Shown here piece after piece: positions 48,210 to 59,334 of a stretch of DNA of 64,000 nt. This DNA is from Ampullaceana balthica (Eukaryota; Mollusca; Gastropoda; Lymnaeidae). The position numbers and the translations under genes were made by a program. The stretch covers positions 475,824 to 539,823 of the forward strand of contig CALYLW010000281.1 of assembly GCA_944989445.1 (NCBI GenBank), written 5' to 3'. The first letter of the stretch is position 1. The number at the start of each line of letters is the position of its first letter. The notes under the pieces were generated by a model. The model was given only the letters and a program-made list of their open reading frames with translations, had not been told where the DNA came from and did not search any database.

Positions 48210-49493
48210 TCATTTCTCATGACCACACATCGCCTTCAGCGTATCTCGAAACTTCTTGTTGAACACAATGTAAATGACGAAGTTGCTGGAGCTGTTGACG
48301 TACATCGCTGTCGCCACGACGATGCCGATGACGGTGAACGTGTTGTAGTTGTCTACGCCGGTCGGGTCAACTCCGGCCAGACTGGACAACACGTTCAAAC
48401 CCTGGGAGAATGTGAACACCACGCACACGGCCAGTAGGGTCGGGGTCAGGCGAGACGTGCCAGGTTTCTTCAGCACTGTGGTCGACACCATCTCCTGGCG
48501 CTTCTTCTTGGCCGTGTTGACTCGAACAGCGATGAGGATCGAACCCACGGCAACGACGATCAGGGGGACGTACCTCCCCACGGGCGTTACCACGTAGTAG
48601 TCGATGTGGAAGATCAGAGGCGGGGGTATGAGGACGAGGTACCCGACTTCTGTGTCCCATGCGGCTATGTACACATGTTCGAAGCTGTACAAGGTTGAGT
48701 AGTACACCACGTACGGTGTCCATAGGAGAAAAGAAAAGACAACCGCCATCCAGGCTCTAGTCGGTGTTACAATTGTGGCAAAGTGCATGGGGAAATATAC
48801 CGCTATGACGCGTTCTAATGTTATAAACGTGCAAATAGCCGCGCTGACGAGCGCACCCAACATGTTGAACGTACCGGTCAACACCATTACTATGGACAAA
48901 ACGAAACAGGTGTCTTTCGGGAATTCCCACATAAAAATACCGTAAGGCACCTTTTTTGTTAGGAATCTTGCAATCTGTCCCACATTTATGGCACCAAACA
49001 AAGTAAACGAGTCAGCAACGGCCAGTGCAAAAAGAAGAATATTTGAGGACTTCCCTAACCCACTTTTAAATAAAATAGCAACACTCAGAGTATTCCCAAC
49101 TAAACCAGCAATGCCGATAGCCGGGAAGACAACTATGGTAGAGTAGTGGTCCATGTAGGCTCGAACTGCGTTTAAGAGCTCGTTAAAGTTACGGCCCTGA
49201 GGGGCGTATGAAATGAGCACCGGCGTTGTCTCCCCATACCGGAAATCAAAGGTTGGCAGTCCAACAATGGACATGGCCGTGTCGCTGAAGTTGTCCAAAA
49301 GGGGCGGGGCACATGTTTCAGAGATCGCAGGTGAACAGCAGGACTCTTGTGTGTCCGTGCACGTCACGTTGTCCACCTGGCGGACTGCTGGAGACTGTAA
49401 GGCTGGGGCCAAGTCCAGCAGAGATGTGCAGTGACTGAGGTACAAGAAAGTGATCGCCCAATGGCACCCACCGCCTCCAATCGCCTGGCTCAT
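48210..49493 (-). CDS. Class A (rhodopsin-like) GPCR, FMRFamide-receptor/molluscan-chemoreceptor-like
   Basis: Predicted seven-transmembrane receptor of 427 residues, single exon. The first ATG is at 49493, and a longer frame to 49547 begins with GTG. A hydrophobic N-terminal stretch (HWAITFLYLSHC) is a possible signal peptide, followed by a cysteine-bearing exodomain with NVT and NFS glycosylation sites. TM1 ~119-143 (GNTLSV), TM2 ~150-172 (LAVADSF), TM3 ending ERV at 227-229, TM4 with W, TM5 ~301-324, basic ICL3 AKKKRQ, TM6 ~350-372 with FTFSQG, TM7 with NFVIY (404-408), helix 8 FNKKFRDTL, and a short tail ending CGHEK. No cysteine is present in ECL2 or at the usual TM3 position. Nearest relatives are the two loci at 44.8 and 40.1 kb; this is the best preserved of the three. 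Confidence 0.9.
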   Translation of the reverse strand: MSQAIGGGGCHWAITFLYLSHCTSLLDLAPALQSPAVRQVDNVTCTDTQESCCSPAISETCAPPLLDNFSDTAMSIVGLPTFDFRYGETTPVLISYAPQGRNFNELLNAVRAYMDHYSTIVVFPAIGIAGLVGNTLSVAILFKSGLGKSSNILLFALAVADSFTLFGAINVGQIARFLTKKVPYGIFMWEFPKDTCFVLSIVMVLTGTFNMLGALVSAAICTFITLERVIAVYFPMHFATIVTPTRAWMAVVFSFLLWTPYVVYYSTLYSFEHVYIAAWDTEVGYLVLIPPPLIFHIDYYVVTPVGRYVPLIVVAVGSILIAVRVNTAKKKRQEMVSTTVLKKPGTSRLTPTLLAVCVVFTFSQGLNVLSSLAGVDPTGVDNYNTFTVIGIVVATAMYVNSSSNFVIYIVFNKKFRDTLKAMCGHEK

Positions 49494-51041
49494 CGTCGGT
49501 AGGGGCTCGGAATTCTGTGACGTCACGGTTACTTTCGGACTGTCCACCGAGTTATCGATAGGAGCATGTCTGGATGTCTCCAGCCATCCACGCCCTTAAA
49601 TTGTCTTACACTCTTATTTTAGCTGGCAATTTGAGATTGTATTTATTTTATTAATTAAAAAAACAACAACAAAAAAACCTTAAAAGTCGCCCTTAGTATT
49701 GGAAAGAAAATTTTACAGTAATTTTATACGACTCGGCCGTTATTATCTTAATTTCGATTAAAGTGATCGGCTTATTTTTCTTATCTCTAGTCCCTTTAGT
49801 ATAAAAAAAAGGTTCGTGTAGAACCTGATCTGTATAATCCAGAATTACCAATCTGTTTCCCGTAATAGGCTCAAAATTTATTTGTATTTGACTTCAGTAC
49901 ACGATGGCGTAATCACATGATCCAATTTTCCCGTTAAAAATGTTGTCTTTATACTTTTTAAAAATCTTTTTGCTCCGAATAAAAATTACATGAAATCGTA
50001 AACTGCGTGTTTGCTGACATAACGACTTTATTAAATTAATTATTGTTTGGTTGAGCCCTTTTTTATAATGGGCAAGAAATTCACTGCATATTGGTTCTAA
50101 AAATTTGAAATCTGGTTTCACGTGTGGCGGAGCGTATCTTTTCGTATGTGCAAATATCAGTTAAGGGAACGATTGGTTGTAAACTTAAGGGGGGATCAGG
50201 AAATTGAAGCAAATCTCGGTGTCAATGAAACTTTGATTTTTCTATCTATATTTATTCTCTGCATTAATAATTCTGTTGGTTTAAAAAATCCAATTTCAGT
50301 GTTTTACTAAAAGAAATGAAATGAGTAAATATTTTAAAGGATATTTGGTAGGAATTTAAAGTATTGATTTATTATAAACTACTTTAAATTTTTGTTTTTG
50401 GTTTTTTTCTGTTTCCCACTGTGCTCAGTTTTAGAATCTATCTCTTTAAGATTACATTGTCGGGGGTTGGGGCCAACTCTCTAAATGTCACGTGATTACC
50501 TTGGCAACCTTAACTTAAAAGAAATCGTTCAAGCGTTAAGACGAATGCCAGCGGGACATTGTATTTCTATATTTAATTATATATTTTTAATGGGTGGAGT
50601 GGGGAGGGGGGTGCGAAATAAAAGTCTGTGAACATTTTGAATCACTGCCATTGGCGCATACAGACACGTAACATATTAGGTGAATATATGGATAATTTGC
50701 TACTGAACGATATGCTCTCATGACCACGTAATCCTACATCACTCTCGAATACATTGTCATGACATCTCGGTGAAGCTTTTTTGAAAAGTTTTCCCATGCG
50801 TCATTGTGCTGGCAGAAAAACTCACATCTGTCGGGACAAATTTTTAGGCCTAGATTTCATGTTTAACTTATAATTCAACAACAATTCTTGAATCCCCGAA
50901 TCCAGGTTATTCAAGAAATTGTATACTGGATGCTACTCAATCCAAACTTTTGCAAACTTTTTTTTAAAATTGCTCAGTCGTGTGCCACACCTTCAGGGAA
51001 AGATGAATATTTTTTTACTAAGCTTACTGCCAACGTTTAGC
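49494..51041. other. AT-rich 5' flank and intronic sequence, no gene seen
   Basis: Upstream of the receptor on the minus strand. No clear TATA box or upstream exon was identified. Short frames at 49894-50121 and 50122-50310 lack domains. Confidence 0.5.
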
Positions 51042-52180
51042 CTCATAGCTGACTGTCAAAGTTTAGACTCATAGCTGACTGTCAAAGTTTAGACTCATAG
51101 CTGACTGTCAAAGTTTAGACTCATAGCTGACTGTCAAAGTTTAGACTCATAGCTGACTGTCAAAGTTTAGACTCATAGCTGACTGTCAAAGTTTAGACTC
51201 ATAGCTGACTGTCAAAGTTTAGACTCATAGCTGACTGTCAAAGTTTAGACTCATAGCTGACTGTCAAAGTTTAGACTCATAGCTGACTGTCAAAGTTTAG
51301 ACTCATAGCTGACTGTCAAAGTTTAGACTCATAACTGACTGTCAAAGTTTAGACTCATAGCTGACTGTCAAAATTTAGACTCATAGCTGACTGTCAAAGT
51401 TTAGACTCATAGCTGACTGTAAAAGTTTAGACTCATAGCTGACTGTCAAAGTTTAGACTCATAGCTGACTGTCAAAGTTTAGACTCATAGCTGACTGTCA
51501 AAGTTTATACTCATAGCTGACTGTCAAAGTTTAGACTCATAGCTGACTGTCAAAGTTTAGACTCATAGCTGACTGTCAAAATTTAGAATCATAGCTGACT
51601 GTCAAAGTTTAGACTCATAGCTGACTGTCAAAGTTTAGACATAGCTGACTGTCAAAGTTTAGACTCATAGCTGACTGTAAAAGTTTAGACTCATAGCTGA
51701 CTGTCAAAGTTTAGACTCATAGCTGACTGTCAAAGTTTAGACTCATAGCTGACTGTCAAAGTTTAGACTCATAGCTGACTGTCAAAGTTTAGACTCATAG
51801 CTGACTGTCAAGGTTTAGACTCATAGCTGACTGTCAAAGTTTATACTCATAGCTGACTGTCAAAGTTTAGACTCATAGCTGACTGTCAAAGTTTAGACTC
51901 ATAGCTGACTGTCAAAATTTAGAATCATAGCTGACTGTCAAAGTTTAGACTCATAGCTGACTGTCAAAGTTTAGACATAGCTGACTGTCAAAGTTTAGAC
52001 TCATAGCTGACTGTAAAAGTTTAGACTCATAGCTGACTGTCAAAGTTTAGACTCATAGCTGACTGTCAAAGTTTAGACTCATAGCTGACTGTCAAAGTTT
52101 AGACTCATAGCTGACTGTCAAAGTTTAGACTCATAGCTGACTGTCAAAGTTTAGACTCATAGCTGACTGTCAAAGTTTAG
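51042..52180. repeat. 26-bp minisatellite, about 44 copies
   Basis: The unit contains TCATAGCTGACTGTCAAAGT then TTAGAC. Very homogeneous. Marker variants (AAAATTTAGAATC, TTAGACATAG lacking TC, GTAAAAG) occur in the same order around 51581-51690 and 51917-52020, revealing a 336-bp higher-order duplication (13 units minus 2 bp). Confidence 0.96.
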
Positions 52181-54369
52181 ACTACGCTGTCTGTTTAATT
52201 TAGCGTGACGCACTGTGATAGGCTAGCGACGACACTAAAAGTCATTCTGACTACCCCATCAGGTGCTTGCAAAAATTTCGTTTTGTCAATTCTTGCAGTT
52301 TCTGTAACTAAAAAATATATAAAAAAGTGAACGTATACTAAACTCTTATGTTTTATTCTAATTCAGTTTTGTGTTTGCTTGAAATTTCACACCAGAAAAG
52401 ACCTTAAATTCTTATCTTATCTTATCTTATCTGTTTCAGACGCTCCTTCTATACAGAAGATTATTGCGTCCTACGCTTATCTATGATTTGTGTGTAGTCC
52501 TGCATTCTTATTAGAGTTTTAAATGTTGATAAAGTGTTGGCTTTTCTTGTTTGTGATGTACCATTATTAAGACCATCTTCTAACATGATTATTTTTATAA
52601 AATGAAATGTCAGCAAATGTCAGCAAAGAATACACAATTTCATAAAATTTCACAAAATTGTTTCTACTTTTATTCTTACGAAATGGATAATATTTGACTC
52701 GGAGCTTTATTTAAAAATATTTTATTTAAAAAAAAATAAAAATAAATAATTTAAATTAGCAGAAACAATTACTGGTATTTGACATAACACAGACGCAACA
52801 TGATTATTCATATAAAAATTAATTATTAAAAAAAATATTACCCCGAATAAATAAAAAAGACTTTCTTCCTGTATTAGAACTCATTTACATTGATTTACAT
52901 GAGTGGCCTTTGAGGGTGGCAGCTGGGGCAATCGCCCCAGGCCCCGCGCTTAGGGTGGGCCCCCCGTTTCAGACTTGAGAATATTGAACTTGACAGTGGA
53001 AAACAAGCTGCATGCCTGTGTATGTAAATTATAAAGTGATTCGCTGATAAGATGGACCAAGATATATGAGAATGCGTGTCGAAGTACACTCAATGTAGTC
53101 ATGTACACAATGCACTTGCCATTACAAACATGCATTTTAAATATTGCCTTGTACAATAAATTGCATTTTAACGTAAGTCGTTACGGTATTTTTCGAAAAG
53201 AAACCATTGTTCACAAAACGCGAACACTAATATATTTTAGTTTAGTAACAAAAGAGCCGGCAGATATTGCACTACTGAGTTTGCGCAAGAGATGATCTAA
53301 TCAAGATAGTATGACCTTTTGGGCATATTGGTAGTTCGCGATCGTTACCAGTACTCTGGCCCCGCGGGGTCATTGTTGCACCAGGCCTCGCGCGCACCTA
53401 ACGCCGCCTCTGTTGATTTACTCATGCAGTATTTCTATTTACGTTTGGAGAAAATACATTCGACGGCTATTTCTACATGACTTTCGAGAGACACGTTTTG
53501 GTAATGATAAACAAACATTCCGTTCGTTGAAAATATGGCTCTTTATAACTAGAGAAATAGTGCCGCCCCGAGGAGGACGACCCTCGTAGCGCCTCGGCCA
53601 CCAAATTTCCAATATCAGATCAACGGAAGCTGACCTTATAGCCCTGGAGCCAGTATACCTGCGTTAAAATCGGTCCATTGAAAGTATTTAGGGAAGATAT
53701 ATTCGTTTTAAAACATGGGGCGACAATCCTTCAAAGGAAAAAAAAATACAACCTAATTTATTATTCCTTGAAACCAAACCAAAATGTCACCAAAGTTTTA
53801 TTGTTGATTGGTTCACGCCATATCTACTGGAACATGAGAAGAAACAACAATGTTTGTGTGACTTGAAGAAGGCAAAACTCTATGTTAACAGATGAAATAT
53901 CGTGCAAGGCACTGGGCTTTTCTTTTTAAATGGGGGGGGGGTCTGGGGGAAAAGTGAGTGTGTGAGAGGGTAGGGTGTGGGCTGGGGAATCACGTAGCTC
54001 ATTTGGACACTTCAATTCATCAAGATATAAGGCTGGTGTTAATGGCGATTAAAGAAATATATGTTTTTGTTAAATTTCAATTGTAACTTGTGTTTAAATT
54101 GTGTGTACACTCCTAATCCCTGTTGTTTTTCTATTTAATCTTTTGTTGCCCAGACCCAGTCATTATTGTCGGGGAATTTCAAATGAATGATTTTAATCCC
54201 ATCCCAGTGAATAATGATATCTAAATTTTCTTTGTGTAAAATACATTTGTTATATGTATTATTTACATGAGATCTTTTGTCTTTGAGCTATTCGACATCA
54301 TGTTCTTTTCAAAGTGATTTGTTTGTCAGCTATTCGATACCATTTCTTTTACATTTCTTCCTTGACTAG
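52181..54369. other. Intronic sequence up to the EF-hand 2 exon
   Basis: A (TTATC)n run lies at about 52411-52433. 52905-52970 has a GGGGCAATCGCCCCAGGCCC-type GC-rich palindrome reminiscent of transposon ends, unassigned. The last bases are a pyrimidine-rich acceptor (CTTCCTTGACTAG). No other exon was seen. Confidence 0.5.
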
Positions 54370-54459
54370 GTGGTATCGCAAGCAGCCCTGAAGGAGGCCA
54401 AGGCATCGATCCTCAGCGCTTTCGACGAGAACAAAGATGGCAAAATTGACATCGCCGAG
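54370..54459 (+). CDS. Calbindin-32/calretinin-like EF-hand protein, exon with EF-hand 2
   Basis: This 90-bp exon, phase 0 at both ends, encodes 30 residues. The E helix ALKEAKASILSAF is followed by a complete EF loop DENKDGKIDIAE with acidic or oxygen ligands at positions 1, 3, 5, 9 and 12 and glycine at 6. The exon ends exactly on the loop's terminal glutamate. The borders are TTGACTAG/GTG and GAG/GTAAGT. It continues directly from the exon at 31510-31595, as in the invertebrate calbindin-32 family, where EF1 and EF2 are joined by a similar linker. The loop looks able to bind calcium. Remaining EF-hands 3-6 are presumably downstream of the window. Confidence 0.87.
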
Positions 54460-55160
54460 GTAAGTATCAACCTGCAATGGTCGCCAGGACTTAGATCCCA
54501 TTTTGTTTGCCCTTACCAGCGTATGTCGTCTTCAGACCAGCTCAAGACAAGGCTGCTACTCAAGGCATGCACGTAATTAGTACAGGGGTCATAGACACAC
54601 GATATTTAAACATGATGAGTACATGCGACTTTGAAAAATGATATTTCTAAACATGATAAGTACAGGACACTTTGAAAAAATGATATAATCTAAACATGAT
54701 AAGTATGTCAGACTTCTATGCAAGACCCTGATCCATGCACTACATGCAAACAACGTAAGTACACCCAAACTCGTTCAAAGTACTGGTATATAAGACGTGT
54801 CGGTGAGATGACTTCAAGAAGATCTTTTACCTTTGACCTTTACTGATGCGTTTCAAAGTTGCCTCCTCCATCCGTGTTTGTCAGTTTTTTTTTAACAACA
54901 ATCTTCATTGTGTCAAGTACTACCTCGACAAATAAAAACAAATTGTTAAAACTCAATGGACTCAACCAATAGTTGTGTTCAATAGTGAATAAATGTGCAC
55001 TGTAGCATTTGATATGTTATATAATCCACGTTTACTATTTCTGTAAAAACGTTAATGCCCCCCCCCCTTGACACTCATATTGACACCCCGTGGAGCGTTG
55101 CCCCCCCCCCTTGAGAAACACAGGTGTAGGTGGTGACGGTTCATAGGCGGCCCAACCTGA
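54460..55160. other. Next intron of the calbindin-like gene, no exon seen
   Basis: It starts GTAAGTATC. Three loose ~40-bp copies (AACATGATAAGTAC and TTTGAAAAATGATAT) lie at 54605-54705. Two poly-C runs near 55060 and 55102. Confidence 0.5.
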
Positions 55161-55172
55161 CACTCGGACACA

Positions 55173-55732
55173 TCATCATCATTTGTCCTTTGAGTTCCTT
55201 GTGGAACATAGGGCCTCTGTCAAAGCTCGCCACTCTACACGGTCCCTTGCCAGTCGCTTCAGTTCTTCCCAGCTCTTCCCAGTCCTTCCAGCCTCGTCCA
55301 ACATGCTCCGTCTCCATGTACGCTTGGGTCTTCCTCGTTGTCGCTTGCCCTGGGGGTTCCAATCTAAGGCCTGCCTAGCCCTGCTGTTATCTTTCCTGAG
55401 GGTGTGTCCAATCCATCTCCACTTTATTTCCATGATTTGTTGTTCTACTGTTCTTTGTCCACACCTCTCCCACAGCTTGGAGTTTTCGACCTTATCGAAC
55501 CATTTTCTTTTCAGAATATTTCTGAGGCATCTGTTAACAAAGGTCTGGAGTCTATTTTTTGTTGTCTCTGTCGTCCGCCATGTTTCGGATCCATAAAGTA
55601 GGACCGTTTTAACATTGGTGTTAAAGATCCTTACTTTTGTTTTGACAGAGATGTGTGTAGATCTCCAGACCTGTTTCAGATTGGCAAATGCCTGTCGCGC
55701 CAAATTTATTCTTCGTTCGATGTCCTCATCTC
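55173..55732 (-). mobile_element. 5'-truncated non-LTR retrotransposon with target duplication
   Basis: Flanked by perfect 12-bp repeats CACTCGGACACA at 55161-55172 and 55733-55744. The minus-strand 3' end is a short (ATG)n run, typical of RTE-type tails. Only the C-terminal part of the reverse-transcriptase frame is retained. It lies in the calbindin-like intron, antisense to the gene. Confidence 0.88.
55179..55732 (-). pseudogene. Reverse transcriptase C-terminal fragment
   Basis: About 184 codons in one frame. Recognisable parts are DEDIERRINLARQAF, VLLYGSETWRTT, WRWIGHTLRK and RGRPKRTWRR, all C-terminal to the catalytic FADD, which is absent. Similar in layout to the C-terminus of the LINE at 12-15 kb but clearly diverged, so a different subfamily. 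A dead-on-arrival insertion. Confidence 0.88.
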
Positions 55733-55744
55733 CACTCGGACACA

Positions 55745-56435
55745 AGTTACATTAAAAACAAACGAGAAGGCTGTCAACTATATACGTAAAGACACGATGA
55801 ATATAGTTGTGGCACAAGAAATATTTAATATGCGACAAAAAGTTGTCTATAAAAATTTATGATAAACCGCTGAAAAAAACTATTAAATTTAAAAAAAAAT
55901 TAACAGTTCTACATAGTTTTTAGATCAAAGGTGCACGCTTTGATCGTCGGGAATAAGGAATGGGAATGGAAAACATATACAGCTTTCAAATGTCAGAAGT
56001 CTTCCTTGATTGAAGTTGACTACTATATAAATAATATAAGTAAATTATCATACGGGAAAAAATGGTATCTATGAAATATCTGTGCATAAAATACCCAACC
56101 TTAATGACCTTTTATAAAAGCCAACAGGCAAAGTAAAGGTTTTGTTTGAATAGAGTAACTACCTTATTGTCGTGTTCTAAATTCAGTTCTGTAGTCAACA
56201 AGATATTTATTTACCTTTTAACCTTTCATTTGTAACTCTAACAACCAAGAGCTATTTCAACGCGGGGAGAGCTTTAAATAGATATAAGCAATGTCAGGAG
56301 CTGCTTATTTTGTTAGAGGAAACGTGTCAAGCAAATATATCAGTTCTCACACCGGAATTTATCTTTTAAATATTACTTTTATACTAAAGTTGTCATATGT
56401 AACACATTGCGGTACACTCGCAAGGAGAGAGTTAT
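55745..56435. other. AT-rich intronic sequence, no gene seen
   Basis: Nothing recognised beyond AT-rich DNA. Confidence 0.5.
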
Positions 56436-56742
56436 TATTACGACTGGCGTAGATACGGCAATTATTACGACTGGCGTAGACACGGCCATTATTACGACTG
56501 GCGTAGACACCGAAATTATTACGATTGGCGTAGATACGGCCATTATTACGACTGGCGTAGATACAGAAATTATTACGACTGGCGTAGATACGGCCATTAT
56601 TACGACTGGCGTAGATACGGCCATTATTACGACTGGCGTAGATACGGCAATTATTACGACTGGCGTAGATACGGACATTATTACGACTGGCGTAGATACG
56701 GCAATTATTACGACTGGCGTAGATACGGCCATTATTACGACA
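56436..56742. repeat. 27-bp minisatellite, 11 copies
   Basis: The unit contains ATTATTACGACTGGCGTAGA then TACGGCC. Open on both strands as a nine-residue repeat. Sequence spread is low. Confidence 0.95.
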
Positions 56743-56867
56743 GACTGCCGTAGTGATTGTTGACGTGATTGCAGTAATTTTTTTTTGTTATAATTGCAGA
56801 CGTTATTTTGATTTGTCGAAATCTATGATCTCCCCATCTGGCTCTGACCTGAGCTTCACCCCATAGC

Positions 56868-57245
56868 ATGACACTCGCTCCACCCACAGTGTGACAATAG
56901 CTCCACCCACAGTGTGACAATAGCTCCACCCACAGTGTAGCAATAGCTCCACCCACAATATGTCATTTACTCCACCTACAACATGGCTTTAGCTTCAACC
57001 CATTATGTGGCACTAGATCCACCCACAATCTGGCACTAGCTCCACCAACAATGTGACACTAGCCCTACCCACAATCTGGCACTAGCTCCACCCACAATGT
57101 TGCAATGGATTCACCCACAATGTGGCACTAGCTCTACCCACAATGTGGCACTAGCTCCACCCAAAATGTGACGCTAGCTCCGCCTAAAAACGTGACACTA
57201 GCTCTACTCACAATGTAGCACTAGCTCCACCCCCTTTGTGGCACT
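56868..57245. repeat. 23-bp minisatellite, about 16 copies
   Basis: Units share CTAGCTCCACCCACAATGTG then GCA, with considerable point variation. Older than the neighbouring 27-bp array. Confidence 0.9.
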
Positions 57246-57326
57246 ATATCTCACACATTTAGTATGTGTAATTTCACACGGTGAGAAATATTCTCAGATT
57301 TCATAAAATATATACATAATTTATTT

Positions 57327-57394
57327 ATAGATCGTTGTTGTTGTTTTATCTATAGATCGTTGTTGTTGTTTTATCTATAGATCGTTGTTGTTGT
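57327..57394. repeat. 25-bp repeat, three copies
   Basis: ATAGATCGTTGTTGTTGT plus TTTATCT repeated almost perfectly. Confidence 0.9.
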
Positions 57395-57874
57395 GCATGT
57401 GACTTTGTACGGGATGGTTAATCTGACTATTTTATTTGAACACATTTCAGTCAAGGTTATTTTTACGGTAAAAAATCAATTTATCAATCTTTTTTTTTCT
57501 TTGTCCTGTTTTTAAAAAGATTTGTCACTCTAGTTGTCTTTCCACGTGTTATCAAATCCAAAACGGTCAACTATTTTAGATTTTGGGTTATTTTATCTTG
57601 GCAATCAAGATATCGAATTTATTTTGTTTCGTAAAGTTTGCTAAAAAAATGTCTTTTAGAAATATTTCAAAAGACTTAAACAGATAATCTTGTATAAAAA
57701 ATAAAGATTTAAAAAGTCATTTTAAGGTCGTCTGCACAGAAAAAGCCAGTGACGTAAAAGATCAGGATCGTGACGTGACATACTTAATGTTTCCCGCCAT
57801 ATTGATCCGACCTGGCCCCGGTGATGTTGACTTTTGATAATGAACCCCGCACTTTGTGTGAAGGGTTCAGGGCG
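57395..57874. other. AT-rich spacer, no gene seen
   Basis: No feature recognised. Confidence 0.5.
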
Positions 57875-58320
57875 AGGGGTTGAGAATCTTCATGCAGTCA
57901 ACAGATGTTGGAGACTTTGCTTTTAGCGTCCTTTTTGAGGGGTTGAGAATCTTCCTGCAGTCAACATATGCCGGAGACTTTGCTTTTAGCGTCCTTTTTT
58001 GATGGGTTGAGAATCTTCATGCAGTCAATAGAAGCTGCTGGAGACTTTGCTTTTAGCGTCCTTTTTGATGGGTTGAGAATCTTCCTGCAGTCAACATATG
58101 CCGGAGACTTTGCTTTTAGCGTCCTTTTTTGATGGGTTGAGAATCTTCCTGCAGTCAACATATGCCGGAGACTTTGCTTTTAGCGTCCTTTTTTGATGGG
58201 TTGAGAATCTTCATGCAGTCAATAGAACCTGCTGGAGACTTTGCTTTTAGCGTCCTTTTTGAGTGGTTGAGAATCTTCGTGCAGTCAACATATGCTGGAC
58301 ACTTTGCTTTTAGCGTCTTT
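57875..58320. repeat. ~64-bp minisatellite, about seven copies
   Basis: Units contain GGTTGAGAATCTTCCTGCAG, TCAACATATGCC and GGAGACTTTGCTTTTAGCGT. Units alternate between a CAACATATG type and a CAATAGAAGCTG/ACCTG type, suggesting dimer duplication. Confidence 0.93.
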
Positions 58321-58654
58321 TTTTTTAACGTGAAAACTGAACTGGGAGACGTGGTTGCCTTTGCGGTCCTTTCATTTTGATGTCGTGTTGTTTTAAAATA
58401 AAAAATACGATAGCGTAGCATTATTGCAGGTCACACATAAAAGAAAGATGCTTCGTTAAACATCAGAAGGTGAAAATTATAACTCGATCTCATATGTGTA
58501 ACTTAAATGAAAGATTTTATCTGATTACCACAAAATTCGAAAGTTTAGTTTAGTACCTTAATCAATATTTCCAAGTCAGTCGAGTCTACTAATGTTATTA
58601 AGGTACACAACCTGAATCAAGCTTGAATTTTCAAGAGTAAAACTACTGGTCAAC
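58321..58654. other. Spacer, no gene seen
   Basis: AT-rich with no recognised feature. Confidence 0.5.
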
Positions 58655-59035
58655 ACTGTTATGTCTGCTCAGCTGTTGTTTCTTGCTACACTGTTATGTC
58701 TTCTTAGCTGTTGTTTCTTGCTACACTGTTATGTCTTCTTAGCTGTTGTTTCTTGCTACACTGTTATGTCTGCTCAGCTGTTGTTTCTTGCTACACTGTT
58801 GTGTCTGCTCAGCTGTTGTTTCTTGCTACACTGTTATGTCTGCTCAGCTGTTGTTTCTTGCTACACTGTTAATACTGCTCAGCTGTTGTTTCTTGCTACA
58901 CTGTTATGTCTGCTCAGCTGTTGTTTCTTGCTACACTGTTATGTCTGCTCAGCTGTTGTTTCTTGCTACACTGTTATATCTGCTCAGCTGTTGTTTCTTG
59001 CTACACTGTTATATCTGCTCAGCTGTTGTTTCTTG
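58655..59035. repeat. 35-bp minisatellite, about 11 copies
   Basis: The unit contains GCTCAGCTGTTGTTTCTTGC, TACACTGTTATGTCT. Each unit holds the E-box CAGCTG. The cysteine/leucine-rich frames over it are repeat artefacts. Confidence 0.94.
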
Positions 59036-59334
59036 AAACCTAATTAAAAGGTCACGATGGTTTTCTTTAACTGAAGTGCTAGAATTTCCTTTAATCATGC
59101 TACTGGCATTATGGCCCCTCTAATTCATGGGCTGTCAATCATGGGCTGTCAATCATTGTTTTAACCGTTCACAACTGCTTCATCGTGAGAGGGAGAAGGC
59201 GAAAAGGAGACACTGTTTACTTCATACAAGATAAACATTGTTGCGCAATGTAAACACTGTCATAGAAGATGAACCGTTTCATACCAGATATACAATGCCA
59301 TATAAGATAAACAGGATCATAAAAGATAAACATT
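59036..59334. other. Spacer, no gene seen
   Basis: Short direct duplications (CATGGGCTGTCAAT) near 59128; nothing else. Confidence 0.5.

Noticed and set aside
49494..49547. Longer N-terminus for the upper receptor
   Set aside because: The extension begins with GTG; the first ATG is at 49493 and precedes a signal-like stretch.
52905..52975. GC-rich palindrome as a transposon terminus
   Set aside because: No partner end or target duplication was found, so it is only noted in the intron description.
55183..55596. 137-residue plus-strand frame
   Set aside because: Shadow of the minus-strand reverse-transcriptase fragment.
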